Shown here in pieces: positions 26,201 through 34,000 of a stretch of 38,574 nt of DNA (positions are counted from its first letter, which is position 1; every line of letters starts with the position of its first letter). The stretch covers positions 1 to 38,574 of the forward strand of contig JAFUDV010000020.1 in assembly GCA_017464245.1 (NCBI GenBank), given 5' to 3'. The DNA is from Bacteroidales bacterium (GTDB lineage: Bacteria > Bacteroidota > Bacteroidia > Bacteroidales > UBA932). Both the position numbers and the translations under genes were made by a program. The notes beneath the pieces are model-generated. The model made no database searches, was not told the origin of the DNA, and saw nothing but the letters and a program-made list of their open reading frames with translations.

Positions 26201-26639
26201 CATCGTCCAGGTCTACCCAGTAGCCGATGCGGTGGGTGAGGTTCTCCCACTCCTTGGTATATTTCATCACCTCCTTGCGGCAGGTGGCGTTGTATTCCCC
26301 GACGGAGATCTTCGTGCCGATGTCCGCCTTGGTGATGCCCAGTTTCTTCTCCACGCCCAGTTCCACCGGGAGGCCGTGGGTGTCCCAGCCGGCGCGCCGG
26401 CGGACCTGGAAACCGGTCTGGGTCTTGTAGCGGCACACGGCATCCTTGATGGAACGGGCCATCACATGGTGGATGCCGGGCATGCCGTTGGCCGACGGCG
26501 GCCCCTCGAAGAAGACGAACTCCGGCGCCCCTTCCCGGAGCTCCAGGGACTTCTCGAAGGCCCGGTTCGCGAGCCACCGCTGGAGGATCGCGTTTCCGGT
26601 CGAAACCAAATCAAGGCCCTTGTATTCTTTGAATGTCAT
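23208..26639 (-). CDS. ileS: Isoleucyl-tRNA synthetase
   Basis: 1143 aa from ATG 26639 (MTFKEYKGLDL); an upstream extension would pass through the promoter and is rejected. Class I features: the HIGH-type motif in PPSANGMPGIHH (GIHH, 55-58), the editing (CP1) domain with TTTPWTLPSNTALCV, the WFIKAS and DVWFDSG motifs and KMSKR at about residue 690. The long C-terminal part covers anticodon binding and a region with VNRIQNLRKTTGFEVTDRI. It charges tRNA-Ile. The length of about 1140 aa is usual for Bacteroidetes enzymes. It heads the operon with dksA-like and lspA, with a well-formed -7 box in a leader of about 35 nt. No T-box or other leader structure was seen. Confidence 0.97.
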   Translation of the reverse strand: MTFKEYKGLDLVSTGNAILQRWLANRAFEKSLELREGAPEFVFFEGPPSANGMPGIHHVMARSIKDAVCRYKTQTGFQVRRRAGWDTHGLPVELGVEKKLGITKADIGTKISVGEYNATCRKEVMKYTKEWENLTHRIGYWVDLDDAYITYDNRYIETLWYLLKDIYDKGLLYKGYTIQPYSPTDGTGLSSHELNQPGCYKDVTDTTATVQFRVIRDGASEKLFGSGNLPAYILAWTTTPWTLPSNTALCVGPNIDYVRVLSFNPYTGEPAVYLVAEALVGAWFNAKGAETPMEAYQKGDKVVPYRILEGKFKGADLVGIRYEQLIPWFKPDGDAFRVIPGDYVTTEDGTGIVHIAPTFGADDKRVAAASGIAGIMPVDKDGNPQAQVDRQGRFYRLEDLDPAYVATVDASYAPYAGRYVKSGFKEYFEHETEETTLDVDLCLMMKADGRLFKMQKHVHSYPHSWRTDRPVLYYPLDSWFIKASAVKEQMVALNKTITWKPESTGTGRFGQWLENIQDWNLSRSRFWGTPLPIWRTEDGKEEKCIGSAEELYNELDKAVAAGVMKSNPLKDKGFDPSDMSLENYDRIDLHRPFVDEMYLVSDSGKKMVRETDLIDVWFDSGAMPYAQEGLRGLRSGKFGATADFIAEGVDQTRGWFYTLHAIHTMVSGTPAFKRVISNGLVLDKNGNKMSKRLGNAVDPFYALDKYGADALRWYMLTNAEPWDNLKFDENGVDEVRRKFFGTLYNTYSFFALYANIEGWTPEISPRAAKESRPEIDRWILSRLNTLIREARAAYEDYDIKTAGRLIETFVCDHVSNWYVRLNRSRFWNGDKDAFQTLYDVLLNVAVLAAPIAPFFMDQLYLDLASVIPGEAQESVHYVLMPEADASVIDPELENRMELAQQATSMVLALRKKVGIPVRQPLGKLLVPVISDTVRSRLEAVKPLILAEVNVKEMEFVEDTTGIITKRIKPNFKTLGKVYGPRMKEIAAAFGTLDQAAITAIQNAETAGSAYILALPAGDVVLNPGDYQISSEDMPGWLVASEGALTVALDVEITPELKQEGVARELVNRIQNLRKTTGFEVTDRIDTVVYADSAEISAALASFGEWIGTQTLSRTVSVRPAAEASADAREVEWTEGTIKIQVKR

Positions 26640-26650
26640 AATATTTTGCC

Positions 26651-26658
26651 TAATTTTG
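26651..26658 (+). promoter_or_regulatory. -7 promoter box of cvpA-tsaB
   Basis: TAATTTTG matches TAnnTTTG and lies 43 nt before the cvpA ATG. It sits inside the leader of the divergent ileS gene, so the two transcription units overlap at their 5' ends. Confidence 0.5.
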
Positions 26659-26677
26659 TATGCTGAATTTAAGGATG

Positions 26678-26685
26678 CAAAGATA
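26678..26685 (-). promoter_or_regulatory. -7 promoter box of the ileS operon
   Basis: Minus-strand TATCTTTG fits TAnnTTTG, in the AAAATGCTTATCTTTGC context shared with capE and greA. Confidence 0.65.
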
Positions 26686-26701
26686 AGCATTTTCCGCAAT
26701 A

Positions 26702-27196
26702 ATGGCAACACTCGACATCATCCTCCTCGTCTGCTTCGTCCCCGGCATAATCCGCGGGTTATCAAAGGGTTTCCTGGAGCAGGCACTGGCCCTCGCCGGC
26801 GTGGTCCTGAGCGTCTGGGCCGCCTTCCGGTTCTCCTCCGCGGTGTGCACCTGGCTGCAACCTTACCTGGAAGTTTCCGAGCGGATGCTCAGCATCATCT
26901 CCTTCGTCGTCATCCTCGTTGCCATCAGCCTGGGCGCCGTCCTCCTGGGGAAACTCCTCACGAAAGTCTTCGAGGTCGCGATGCTCGGCTGGCTGGACAA
27001 GACACTGGGCCTGGTGTTCGCCCTCGCGGTGAATGCCCTCGTCATCGGCCTTTTCATCGTCCTGTTCGACACGGTCAATGTCAAATTCGGCCTCGTAAAG
27101 CCGGAGGTCCTGGACGGTTCCATCGTCTATACGACCCTGAAAGACCTCTCCTACCTGGTGTTCCCCTACCTCAAGGGGCTCTTCTTCAAAGCCTGA
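26702..27196 (+). CDS. cvpA: CvpA-family membrane protein
   Basis: 164 aa with four hydrophobic helices (about 4-18, 27-43, 63-83, 102-122). The family pattern DIILLVCFVPGIIRGLSKGFLEQ at the start and LGKLLTKVFEV in the middle match CvpA (colicin V production) proteins. These are inner-membrane proteins, widespread in bacteria, whose molecular role is unsettled; in some species they affect envelope homeostasis. The gene is divergent from ileS, and tsaB follows after 6 bp, so they are co-transcribed. Confidence 0.85.
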   Translation: MATLDIILLVCFVPGIIRGLSKGFLEQALALAGVVLSVWAAFRFSSAVCTWLQPYLEVSERMLSIISFVVILVAISLGAVLLGKLLTKVFEVAMLGWLDKTLGLVFALAVNALVIGLFIVLFDTVNVKFGLVKPEVLDGSIVYTTLKDLSYLVFPYLKGLFFKA

Positions 27197-27202
27197 CCGC
27201 CC

Positions 27203-27895
27203 ATGGCACGGATCCTCCTCATAGAAACCTCCACCGCCCAGCTTTCCGCCGCCCTTTCGGAGGACGGTGCCGTCACCGCTTTCCGCGTGTGTGACGAACC
27301 CCGGATGCAGGCGGCCCTCACCGCTCCCTCCGTCAAGGAAATCCTGGACGAAAAAGGATTGACCGTCAAAGAATTGGATGCCGTATGCGTAGGCAGGGGC
27401 CCGGGATCCTACACGGGACTCCGCGTGGGAGTATCCACAGCGAAGGGGCTGTGCTTCGGCGCCGGGATCCCCCTCCTTTCCGTGGGGACGCTGGACACCC
27501 TCGTCAGCGAAGCGCACCGGCTCGGCGTCGTTCCGGAGGGCTGCCGGTACATCGTGCCCATGATCGACGCCCGGCGGATGGAGGTGTACAGCGCCGTCTT
27601 CATGCCCGACGGCCGCCAGCTCACCGAGACCCGGCCCGTCATCGTGGATGCGGACAGTTTCGGCCCGCAGCTCGCGGAAGGCCCGGTCCTGTTCATCGGC
27701 GACGGCGCCCTCAAGTGCCGGGAGGCCCTCTCCTCCCCCAACGCCTTCTTCGCGGAGGCCTTCCCCGATGCCCGCTCCATGGCTCCTCTCGCGGAGGCGG
27801 CCTGGAACGGAAAACGGTTCGAAGACACCGCGTACTTCGAACCGTTCTATCTCAAGGATTTCGTCGCAACAGTCAGTCGCAAGAAATTGTTTTAG
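27203..27895 (+). CDS. tsaB: tRNA threonylcarbamoyladenosine biosynthesis protein TsaB
   Basis: 230 aa, ASKHA fold. The N-terminus ILLIETSTAQLSAAL, the core GRGPGSYTGLRVGVSTAKGL (about 69-88) and PMIDARRMEVYSAVF (about 118-132) are TsaB hallmarks. TsaB scaffolds TsaD and TsaE in making the t6A37 modification of ANN-decoding tRNAs, itself not catalytic. It follows cvpA by 6 bp. The stop codon is part of a perfect GC-rich hairpin that separates it from the convergent TlpA-like gene. Confidence 0.93.
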   Translation: MARILLIETSTAQLSAALSEDGAVTAFRVCDEPRMQAALTAPSVKEILDEKGLTVKELDAVCVGRGPGSYTGLRVGVSTAKGLCFGAGIPLLSVGTLDTLVSEAHRLGVVPEGCRYIVPMIDARRMEVYSAVFMPDGRQLTETRPVIVDADSFGPQLAEGPVLFIGDGALKCREALSSPNAFFAEAFPDARSMAPLAEAAWNGKRFEDTAYFEPFYLKDFVATVSRKKLF

Positions 27896-27911
27896 GGGGC
27901 TCTGCCCCCTA
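27893..27911. terminator. GC-rich hairpin across the tsaB stop codon
   Basis: TAGGGGGC (27893-27900) and GCCCCCTA (27904-27911) form a perfect 8-bp stem with a 3-nt loop. There is no T-run on the plus strand. It may block readthrough between convergent genes, but intrinsic terminator status is uncertain. Confidence 0.4.
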
Positions 27912-27963
27912 CTATCCCCCGCGGCTCCCGGCCTATAAGTCCTGACGGACACGGCCTCCGCCG

Positions 27964-27981
27964 GCCGCTCTGATGAGCGGC
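27964..27981. terminator. Second hairpin between convergent tsaB and TlpA-like genes
   Basis: GCCGCTC (27964-27970) pairs with GAGCGGC (27975-27981) around TGAT, one base before the stop of the TlpA-like gene. No strong T-tract follows on either strand. Confidence 0.35.
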
Positions 27982-27982
27982 T

Positions 27983-29095
27983 TCAAAGCTTCGAACGAAG
28001 GTAGGTGCGTATGGACGCGGCGTCGGTGACGTTCGCGTTGCCGTCCAGTTCGCCGTCCACGAGGAAATAGGCCGTCGGAAGGCTGGCGATGCCGTACAGG
28101 CCGATGTAGGGCGAAGCGGCGGAGCGGGTGTCGCACACGTTCACCCAAGGGAGCTTCTGGTTGCGCACGGCGGAGGCCCAGGTGGTCTTGTCCGCATCCA
28201 GCGCCACGGCATAGATCTCGAATCCGCGGCCATGGAACTCGTTGTAGATGGGAATCAGCGCATCCATGTTGAACATCTTCTGCTCCGCGGTCGTGGACCA
28301 GAAATAGAGCATGACCACCTTGGCGTCCAGGGCGGAGAGTTTCGCCTGGGAGCCGTCCGTGGCAGGAAGGTCGATGTCGAAGAAGCCGATCTCGTCGGCC
28401 CGGCCGAGGGCCTGGCTGATCTCCATCACGTTGGTGCGGCGGGCGGCTTCCCGCTCCAGCGCCTTCACGTAACGGGACTCGGGCCAGACGGTCTTCAGGG
28501 AGTCGCACACACTCTGGAAGAGGATGCCGTCGGTGGGCTGCTCGAACACGGCGAGATTCTCGTTCACGCGCTGGAACAGCACCGGGACCGCGGTGAGGGA
28601 CTTGGAATGCTCCAGCACGTAGCGGGTGCTGCGGCGGTAATAGTCCACGTAGCGGCGGCTGAGCTCCTGGTTCGCATCCGGGGCCTCGCTGGAAGCGAAG
28701 CGGTCCATGTCCACGAGGAACTGGGCGTACTCGTTCTCCACTTCCTGCAGGAGGAGGGACTCGGCGGAGCCCTCGACCGAATAGTTGCCGAGGGTGTCGG
28801 CCACGACCTTCACGCGGTCGCCCTGGTTCAGCAGGAGCGAAGCCACTTTCCGGTCGCCGTAGAAGAGATAGATGAACTCGGGGTTCGCGGTCGGGAGGTC
28901 CACCTTGTAGGTGAAGGCGCCCGAGGCATTGGTCTTCACGGTGTCCAGCACCTGGTACCTATTGACATCCAGGAGCTTGACGATGACGGGCGCATCGGCC
29001 TTGTCCTTCAGGGTTCCGTCGATGACGGTCTTGGGGCCGCAGGCGGCGAGGAGGAGGGCCGCCACGGCGGCAGCGAGGATTCTAGCGGTTTTCAT
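27983..29095 (-). CDS. TlpA-like lipoprotein with DUF4369 and a CxxC-less thioredoxin fold
   Basis: 370 aa from ATG 29095 (MKTARILAAAV), which gives a lipoprotein signal with lipobox LLAAC (Cys19). The N-terminal DUF4369-like beta domain (about 22-115) is followed by a helical linker and a C-terminal thioredoxin-like domain (about 235-370). The place of the usual WCxxC is FWSTTAEQK (around 269-276), with no cysteine, while the cis-Pro region (ASLPTAYFLV) is kept. It is therefore unlikely to be a disulfide reductase. Bacteroidetes encode many such TlpA/AhpC-like envelope lipoproteins. Its start overlaps the end of the HIT gene by 14 bp. Confidence 0.8.
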   Translation of the reverse strand: MKTARILAAAVAALLLAACGPKTVIDGTLKDKADAPVIVKLLDVNRYQVLDTVKTNASGAFTYKVDLPTANPEFIYLFYGDRKVASLLLNQGDRVKVVADTLGNYSVEGSAESLLLQEVENEYAQFLVDMDRFASSEAPDANQELSRRYVDYYRRSTRYVLEHSKSLTAVPVLFQRVNENLAVFEQPTDGILFQSVCDSLKTVWPESRYVKALEREAARRTNVMEISQALGRADEIGFFDIDLPATDGSQAKLSALDAKVVMLYFWSTTAEQKMFNMDALIPIYNEFHGRGFEIYAVALDADKTTWASAVRNQKLPWVNVCDTRSAASPYIGLYGIASLPTAYFLVDGELDGNANVTDAASIRTYLRSKL

Positions 29096-29486
29096 AGGTG
29101 GCAAGGATGGCATCGGCAATGGCTTTCATCTCCTCCGGGGCGACTTCCAGCTTGGGTTTCCGGAAATCCATGTCGGCCTCGGTGTTCAGGGGAACGAGGT
29201 GGATGTGCGTGTGGGGAACTTCCATTCCGAGCACGGCGACGCCCACCCGCTGGCACGGGACGGCCTTCTTGATGGCGACGGCGACCTCACGGGCGAACTT
29301 TGTCAGGCCCTCATAGGTCTTTTCGTCCAGATGGAAGATGTAGTCGTCCTCCACGTGCTTGGGAATCACGAGGGTGTGTCCCTTGGAGAGGGGCGCGATG
29401 TCCAGGAAGGCGTAGAAGTCTTCGTTCTCGGCGCACTTGTAGGAAGGGATCTCGCCCTTCGCGATACGGGTGAAGATGGTTGCCAT
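29082..29486 (-). CDS. HIT-family nucleotide hydrolase/transferase
   Basis: 134 aa. The histidine triad HTHIH is at 92-96 (PHTHIHLVP), and the N-terminal FTRIAKGEIPSYK and LVIPKHVED stretches are standard. HIT proteins of the HINT type hydrolyse nucleoside phosphoramidates, e.g. AMP-lysine, using the middle His as nucleophile. It lies 4 bp after greA and overlaps the start of the lipoprotein gene, so all three share one transcript. Its cellular role here is not evident. Confidence 0.93.
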   Translation of the reverse strand: MATIFTRIAKGEIPSYKCAENEDFYAFLDIAPLSKGHTLVIPKHVEDDYIFHLDEKTYEGLTKFAREVAVAIKKAVPCQRVGVAVLGMEVPHTHIHLVPLNTEADMDFRKPKLEVAPEEMKAIADAILATYENR

Positions 29487-29490
29487 GGGA

Positions 29491-29958
29491 TTACAGGGAG
29501 ATATCCAGGATCTTGAACTTCATGATGCCGCTCGGGACCTTCGCCTCCACGGTTTCGCCCTTGGCGTGGCCCAGCAGGGCCTTGCCGATGGGGGTGGAAG
29601 CGCTGAGGAGCCCCTTGGAGAAATCCGCCTCGGACTCGCCCACGATCTGGAACTGCATCTTCATCTTGTTGGCGAGGTTCTCCACCTGCACCTTGGAAAG
29701 GAGCTGGACCGTATCGGCCGAGAGCTTGGACTCGTCGATCACGCGGGCGTTCGCCACCTTCTCCTTGAGGCGGGCGATCTTGACCTCCAGTAGGCCCTGC
29801 GCGTCGCGCGCCGCATCATATTCCGCATTCTCGGAGAGGTCGCCCTTCTCCCTAGCCTCCGCGATGGCCGCGGAGATCACCGGACGCTGGGCCAATGCGT
29901 CGGCCAGGTCCTTCTTGAGCTTGTCCAGACCCGCCTGGGTCATGTACTCGATTGCCAT
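29491..29958 (-). CDS. greA: Transcription elongation factor GreA
   Basis: 155 aa. The N-terminal coiled coil (MTQAGLDKLKKDL, RPVISAAIAEAREKGDLSENAEYDAARDAQG) has the acidic tip residues Asp and Glu in GDLSENAEY (about 39-47), which coordinate the RNA polymerase Mg2+ for transcript cleavage. The C-terminal domain ends GKALLGHAKGETVEAKVPSG, usual for GreA. It rescues backtracked RNA polymerase. It heads the greA-HIT-TlpA operon. The leader of about 100 nt contains a terminator-like hairpin, which may reflect attenuation or the end of the ribF operon. Confidence 0.96.
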   Translation of the reverse strand: MAIEYMTQAGLDKLKKDLADALAQRPVISAAIAEAREKGDLSENAEYDAARDAQGLLEVKIARLKEKVANARVIDESKLSADTVQLLSKVQVENLANKMKMQFQIVGESEADFSKGLLSASTPIGKALLGHAKGETVEAKVPSGIMKFKILDISL

Positions 29959-30012
29959 AATTTATCGTCTTTTATTGTTTTGTCCTGTTTGCAGCCGCAT
30001 CGGGCGGCACAA

Positions 30013-30049
30013 TTAAAAAGGAGCCGACGACCGAAACCCGGTCGCCGCC
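30013..30049 (-). terminator. Terminator-like hairpin between the greA promoter and greA
   Basis: On the minus strand GGCGGCGACCG (30049-30039) pairs with CGGTCGTCGGC (30033-30023), with one mismatch and one G-U, around a 5-nt loop. TCC and TTTTT (30019-30015) follow. It lies after the ribF stop but also downstream of the predicted greA -7 box (30068-30061). It can therefore end ribF readthrough and attenuate greA. Confidence 0.65.
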
Positions 30050-30060
30050 TTCCGTATTTG

Positions 30061-30068
30061 CAAAGATA
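30061..30068 (-). promoter_or_regulatory. -7 promoter box of greA
   Basis: Minus-strand TATCTTTG fits TAnnTTTG, only 4 bp beyond the ribF stop codon. The leader to the greA ATG is about 97 nt. Confidence 0.6.
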
Positions 30069-30072
30069 GCAA

Positions 30073-31059
30073 TTATTTTGAAAAAGTGCACGCTTCGCGG
30101 TCTTTTTCCAGCTGCGCCTTCAGGGCATCCAGCGAGGGGAAACGGATTTCGTCGCGGATGCGGCGGAGGAAGGATATCCGAAGCGGGAGGCCATAGATGT
30201 CTTCGCCGAAGTCCAGGATGTGGGTCTCCACCGTCCGGTAGGTTCCGCCCACCGTGGGGCGCAGGCCGATGTTCGTCATCCCGCGATACCGGGCGCCGAG
30301 CACATCGACCTCTACCGCATACACGCCGTTCGCCGGCATCAGCTTCAGTGGCTCGTACAGCCGCATGTTGGCCGTCGGGAACCCGATCGTCCTGCCCAGC
30401 CGGTTTCCCGCCACGACCGCGCCCTTGAGCGCATACCGGTACCCCAGCATCTCCGTCGCCTCGTCGATCTTCCCTTCCTCCAGTGCTTTCCGGATCCTTG
30501 TCGATGAAACAGGAAGGCCTGAGGGTATGGATGTCCCCGGACCTGTGGCCACCCTCGGCCACATAAGAGGGAGGGGCCCATCGCTTGCGATGGGAGGGGT
30601 CGTCGGAGACGACGGTCCGGGGATATCCATACCCTCAGGCCGGATCCCGGCAAGGAGCAGTTCCATCCCCAGTCCGGAAGCGACCTGCCGCAGTTCGGAG
30701 GCCGTCTTGCGGTCGGAGCCGATGCGGTTGTCATAGCCCATGAGGAGGGTGGTGACGCCGAACCGGTCCCGGAGGATGTCCCTGAGGTACTGTTCCGCGG
30801 TCAGGGAGGCGAACTGGCGGGAGAAGTCCACGACTTCCACGCGGTCCACGCCCAGCCCCTTCAGGAGGGACTCCTTCTCCTCCAGCGTGGTGAGGAGACG
30901 GAGTTCGCGGGCGCCGTCCTGGAGGACGGCCCGCGGGTGCGGCCAGAACGTCACGACCAGGGACTCGTCCCCGCGGGCGCGGGCCTCGGAGACGAGCCTG
31001 TCTATGACAAGACGGTGCCCAGTGTGGACACCGTCGAAGAAACCGGTCGTGGCAATCAT
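30073..31059 (-). CDS. ribF: Riboflavin kinase/FAD synthetase with a palindromic in-frame insertion
   Basis: 328 aa. The N-terminal FAD synthetase begins almost at once with the nucleotide-binding GFFDGVHTGH (6-15). An in-frame stop lies close upstream, so no longer start is available, and the usual 15 or so leading residues are missing. The SSTRIRKAL motif (about 185-193) closes this domain. The flavokinase domain follows with GNRLGRTIGFPTANM, NIGLRPTV and the Glu of ETHILDF. The enzyme makes FMN and FAD. Residues about 140-181, immediately before SSTRIR, are a Pro/Gly/Ser-rich stretch encoded by a 126-bp palindromic element, where relatives have a short loop. The gene follows the glycogen synthase-phosphorylase fusion by one base and ends that operon. 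Confidence 0.92.
   Translation of the reverse strand: MIATTGFFDGVHTGHRLVIDRLVSEARARGDESLVVTFWPHPRAVLQDGARELRLLTTLEEKESLLKGLGVDRVEVVDFSRQFASLTAEQYLRDILRDRFGVTTLLMGYDNRIGSDRKTASELRQVASGLGMELLLAGIRPEGMDIPGPSSPTTPPIASDGPLPLMWPRVATGPGTSIPSGLPVSSTRIRKALEEGKIDEATEMLGYRYALKGAVVAGNRLGRTIGFPTANMRLYEPLKLMPANGVYAVEVDVLGARYRGMTNIGLRPTVGGTYRTVETHILDFGEDIYGLPLRISFLRRIRDEIRFPSLDALKAQLEKDREACTFSK
30516..30641. repeat. 126-bp cloverleaf palindromic element inserted in-frame in ribF
   Basis: A 28-bp outer stem, 30516-30543 with 30614-30641, has one mismatch. It encloses three perfect hairpins: TGTGGCC/GGCCACA (30544-30550 and 30557-30563), CCCATCGC/GCGATGGG (30577-30584 and 30587-30594) and GTCGTC/GACGAC (30599-30604 and 30608-30613). 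The first and third abut the outer stem directly, producing a four-way-junction fold. The length is exactly 42 codons, so the ribF frame is preserved. The encoded residues lie in a loop of the FAD synthetase domain. The arrangement resembles Rickettsia palindromic elements. No target duplication was seen and no second copy in this window. Confidence 0.85.
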
Positions 31060-31060
31060 C

Positions 31061-34000
31061 CTAGATCCACTTCACGCACTCGAAATCCTGGCGGTGCGGG
31101 AGCAGCGGGTGCTTCGCGAAGATACGCAGGCCCACCTGGTAGGCGCCGGTCGTGCCGGGCATGACGTCCACGGCATAGCGGGCGGTGCCGTCCTGGGCTT
31201 CCACCACCTGAAGTTCGTTCACCTGGTCGATGTGGAGCGCACCGTGGATGTCCGTCTGGGCGAACACGAGTTCCACGCCCACGTTCTCCGGAGCCATGTC
31301 GCCGATGTTCAGGACGATCTCGCTGTGGAGCGGGTTCTTCTCGGAGATGTCGTAGGAAGCCTGCGGTTCCGCGCGGGAGATGACCTGGACATCGCTCCAG
31401 CTGCGGCGGACGTGCTTCTTCCAGGCCGCGATGTCGCGGGCCACCTTGAAGTCGTCGGCCTTCACCACGAGGGCGCGCTCCGCCTGCGGGGCGTAGTACT
31501 GGTCCATGTAGTCGGTGAGCATCCGGTTGGTCGTGAAGTTGCACGCCACCTGGGCGATGGTGTTCTTGATGTAGCCGATCCACTCGTGGGAGCGGCCCGT
31601 GGTGCGGTCCACGTTGTAGTAGGCCGGCGCGATGTCGTTCTCGAGGATCTGGTAAATGGTCGCGGCGTCGAGTTCGTTCTGGAACTCGTTGTCGTCGTAG
31701 GTGCTTTCCAGCGGGAGGGCCCAGCCGGCGCCTTCCTTATAGCCTTCCACCCACCAGCCGTCCAGAACGGAGAAATGCATGGTGCCGTTCATCGCTGCCT
31801 TCTCGCCGGAGGTACCGGATGCTTCCTGCGGGCGCGTGGGATTGTTCATCCACACGTCCACGCCCTGGACCATCCGCTTCGCGAGGGTGATGTCATAACC
31901 CGGGACAAAGACGATCTTGCCGATGAAGCGCGGATCCTTGGACACGTCCACGATGTGCTTGATCAGGTCCTGGCCGGCCTTGTCGGCCGGATGGGCCTTG
32001 CCGGCGAAGAGGAACTGGACCGGACGGTGCGGATTGTTCACGATGGCGTCCAGGCGGTTCAGGTCGCGCAGGAGCAGCGTCGCCCGCTTGTAGGTGGCGA
32101 AACGGCGCGCGAAGCCGATGGTGAGGACGTCGTCCCGGAGGTTGTCCAGGATGGTGACCAGCTCGGCCGGGGAATAGTGGTTGGAGATGCCCTTGTCCTG
32201 CAGGCGTTCGCGGACGAAGGCGATGAGCTTGCGCTTGAGGATGCGCTTGGTGTCCCAGACCTCGGCGTCGGAGACGTCGTAGATGCCCTCGAAGCACTTT
32301 TTGTCATAGTGATGGGTCTGGAAGGCCTCGCCGAACACGCGGGCGTGGACGGGCTTCCATTCGGGGGCGCACCAGGTCGGATAGTGGACGCCGTTGGTGA
32401 CGTAGCTCACGAAGAGTTCCTCCGGGAGGTAGCCGGGATACATGTGGGAGAAGATCTCCTGACTCACCTTGCCGTGCAGCATGGACACGCCGTTCACGTT
32501 CTGGGAGATATTGGCGGCGAGGTTGGACATGGAGAACTTCTCGTCCGGATCCAGCGGATTGTCCTTTCCGAGGGACATCAGCGTCTCCCAGTCCACCTTG
32601 AGGCGCTCGGGATAATGGCCGATGTACTTGCGGAGCAGGCCTTCCTCGAAAGCGTCGTGACCGGCGGGAACCGGGGTGTGCGTCGTGAACAGGGAGGAGG
32701 CGCGGACCACCTCGAGGGCCTCGGAGAAGTCCAGGTTGTCCTTCTCGATGTATTCGCGGAGGCGCTCCAGCCCGGTGAAGGCGGCATGGCCTTCGTTGCA
32801 GTGGTACACCTGGGTGTCGATGCCCAGCTTGCGCAGGGCGCGGATGCCGCCGACGCCCAGCAGGAGTTCCTGCTTGAGGCGGTTCTCCCAGTTGCCGCCG
32901 TACAGGTGGTAGGTCACCTCACGGTCCTCGGGGATGTTGGCCTCATAGTCGGTGTCCATCAGGTACAGGTCCGTACGGCCCACTTCCACCTTCCACAGGC
33001 GGGCGTTGATGGTACGGCCCGGGAAGGCCACGCTCGTGGTGACCCAGTTGCCCTCGGCATCGGTGACGGGCGTCGCCGGAATCTTGAGGAAGTCCTGGGC
33101 GTCATAGTTCGCAACCTGGTAGCCCTGGCCGGAGATCACCTGGGTGAAATAGCCGAACCGGTACAGGAAGCCCACGGCGACGAGGTTCACGTTCATGTCG
33201 GAAGTCTCCTTCAGGTAGTCGCCGGCAAGGATGCCCAGGCCGCCCGAGTAGATCTTCAGGGAGGTATCGAGGCCGTACTCCATGCAGAAGTAGGCGACGG
33301 AAGGATCGGTGCGCTCCGCCTTGGCGGCCATGTAGGCGTCGAATTCGGCGAGGACGGCGTTCATCTTTCCGAGGAAGGCTTCGTCGGAGGAAAGCTGGTG
33401 GAAACGCTTGAGGCTCACGGTATCCAGCACCACCAGCGGATTGTGGCCGGAGGTATGCCAGGCGTCCGGGTCGATGCTCCGGAACAGGTCCTTGGCGCTT
33501 TCGTTCCAGCACCACCAGAGGTTCTTGGCCAGTCTTTCAAGGGGGGAGAGTTTGGCGGGCAGGTGGCGCGTCACCAAGACGGTCCGCCAGCTCGGATTGT
33601 TGAGTTCGGATTTCATGTATTGGATGGTCTTTTCTTTGGTTTTGTAAGTGGAGAGCGCATCATGCACTTTCCCGAGGGCCCGGGAATAGGCCTCCTGATA
33701 ATAGACGATCTGGTTCTGCCAGAGGGCGATCTGCGCCACCTCGCGCGCATTCTCGCGGCAGGCGTTGCGGTCCTCGAGGTCGAGGCCGGCAATCTCACGC
33801 ACCCGCGCGACGACCCCGTCCACCACCGCCGGGTAGTTGGAGTCGTCCCGGTCCAGGACGGTGATGCCCGGATGGGCGCCCTCGTAATGGTCCCGCACCC
33901 AGAGGCCGAAACCGGCGAGGCTGGTGGTGAGGGTGGGCACGCGGAAAGCAAGGGCCTCCAGCGGCGTGTAGCCCCAAGGCTCATAATAGGACGGGAACAG

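Noticed and set aside
23178-26666. An 1162-codon plus-strand frame opposite ileS
   Set aside because: Composition is skewed and without motifs, while IleRS motifs are plain on the minus strand.
26640-26680. T-box or other riboswitch before ileS
   Set aside because: The leader is only about 35 nt and lacks any T-box consensus or specifier loop.
26640-26711. Longer ileS start giving 24 extra residues
   Set aside because: The extension covers the -7 box and the divergent cvpA start, and homologues begin at the MTFKEYKGL-type start.
30516-30641. Reading the ribF palindrome as a transcription terminator or attenuator
   Set aside because: It lies mid-gene, is divisible by three, has no T-run on the coding strand and encodes residues in frame with both flavokinase and FAD synthetase motifs.
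31060-31100. FMN riboswitch before ribF
   Set aside because: ribF follows the upstream gene by one base, so there is no leader of its own.
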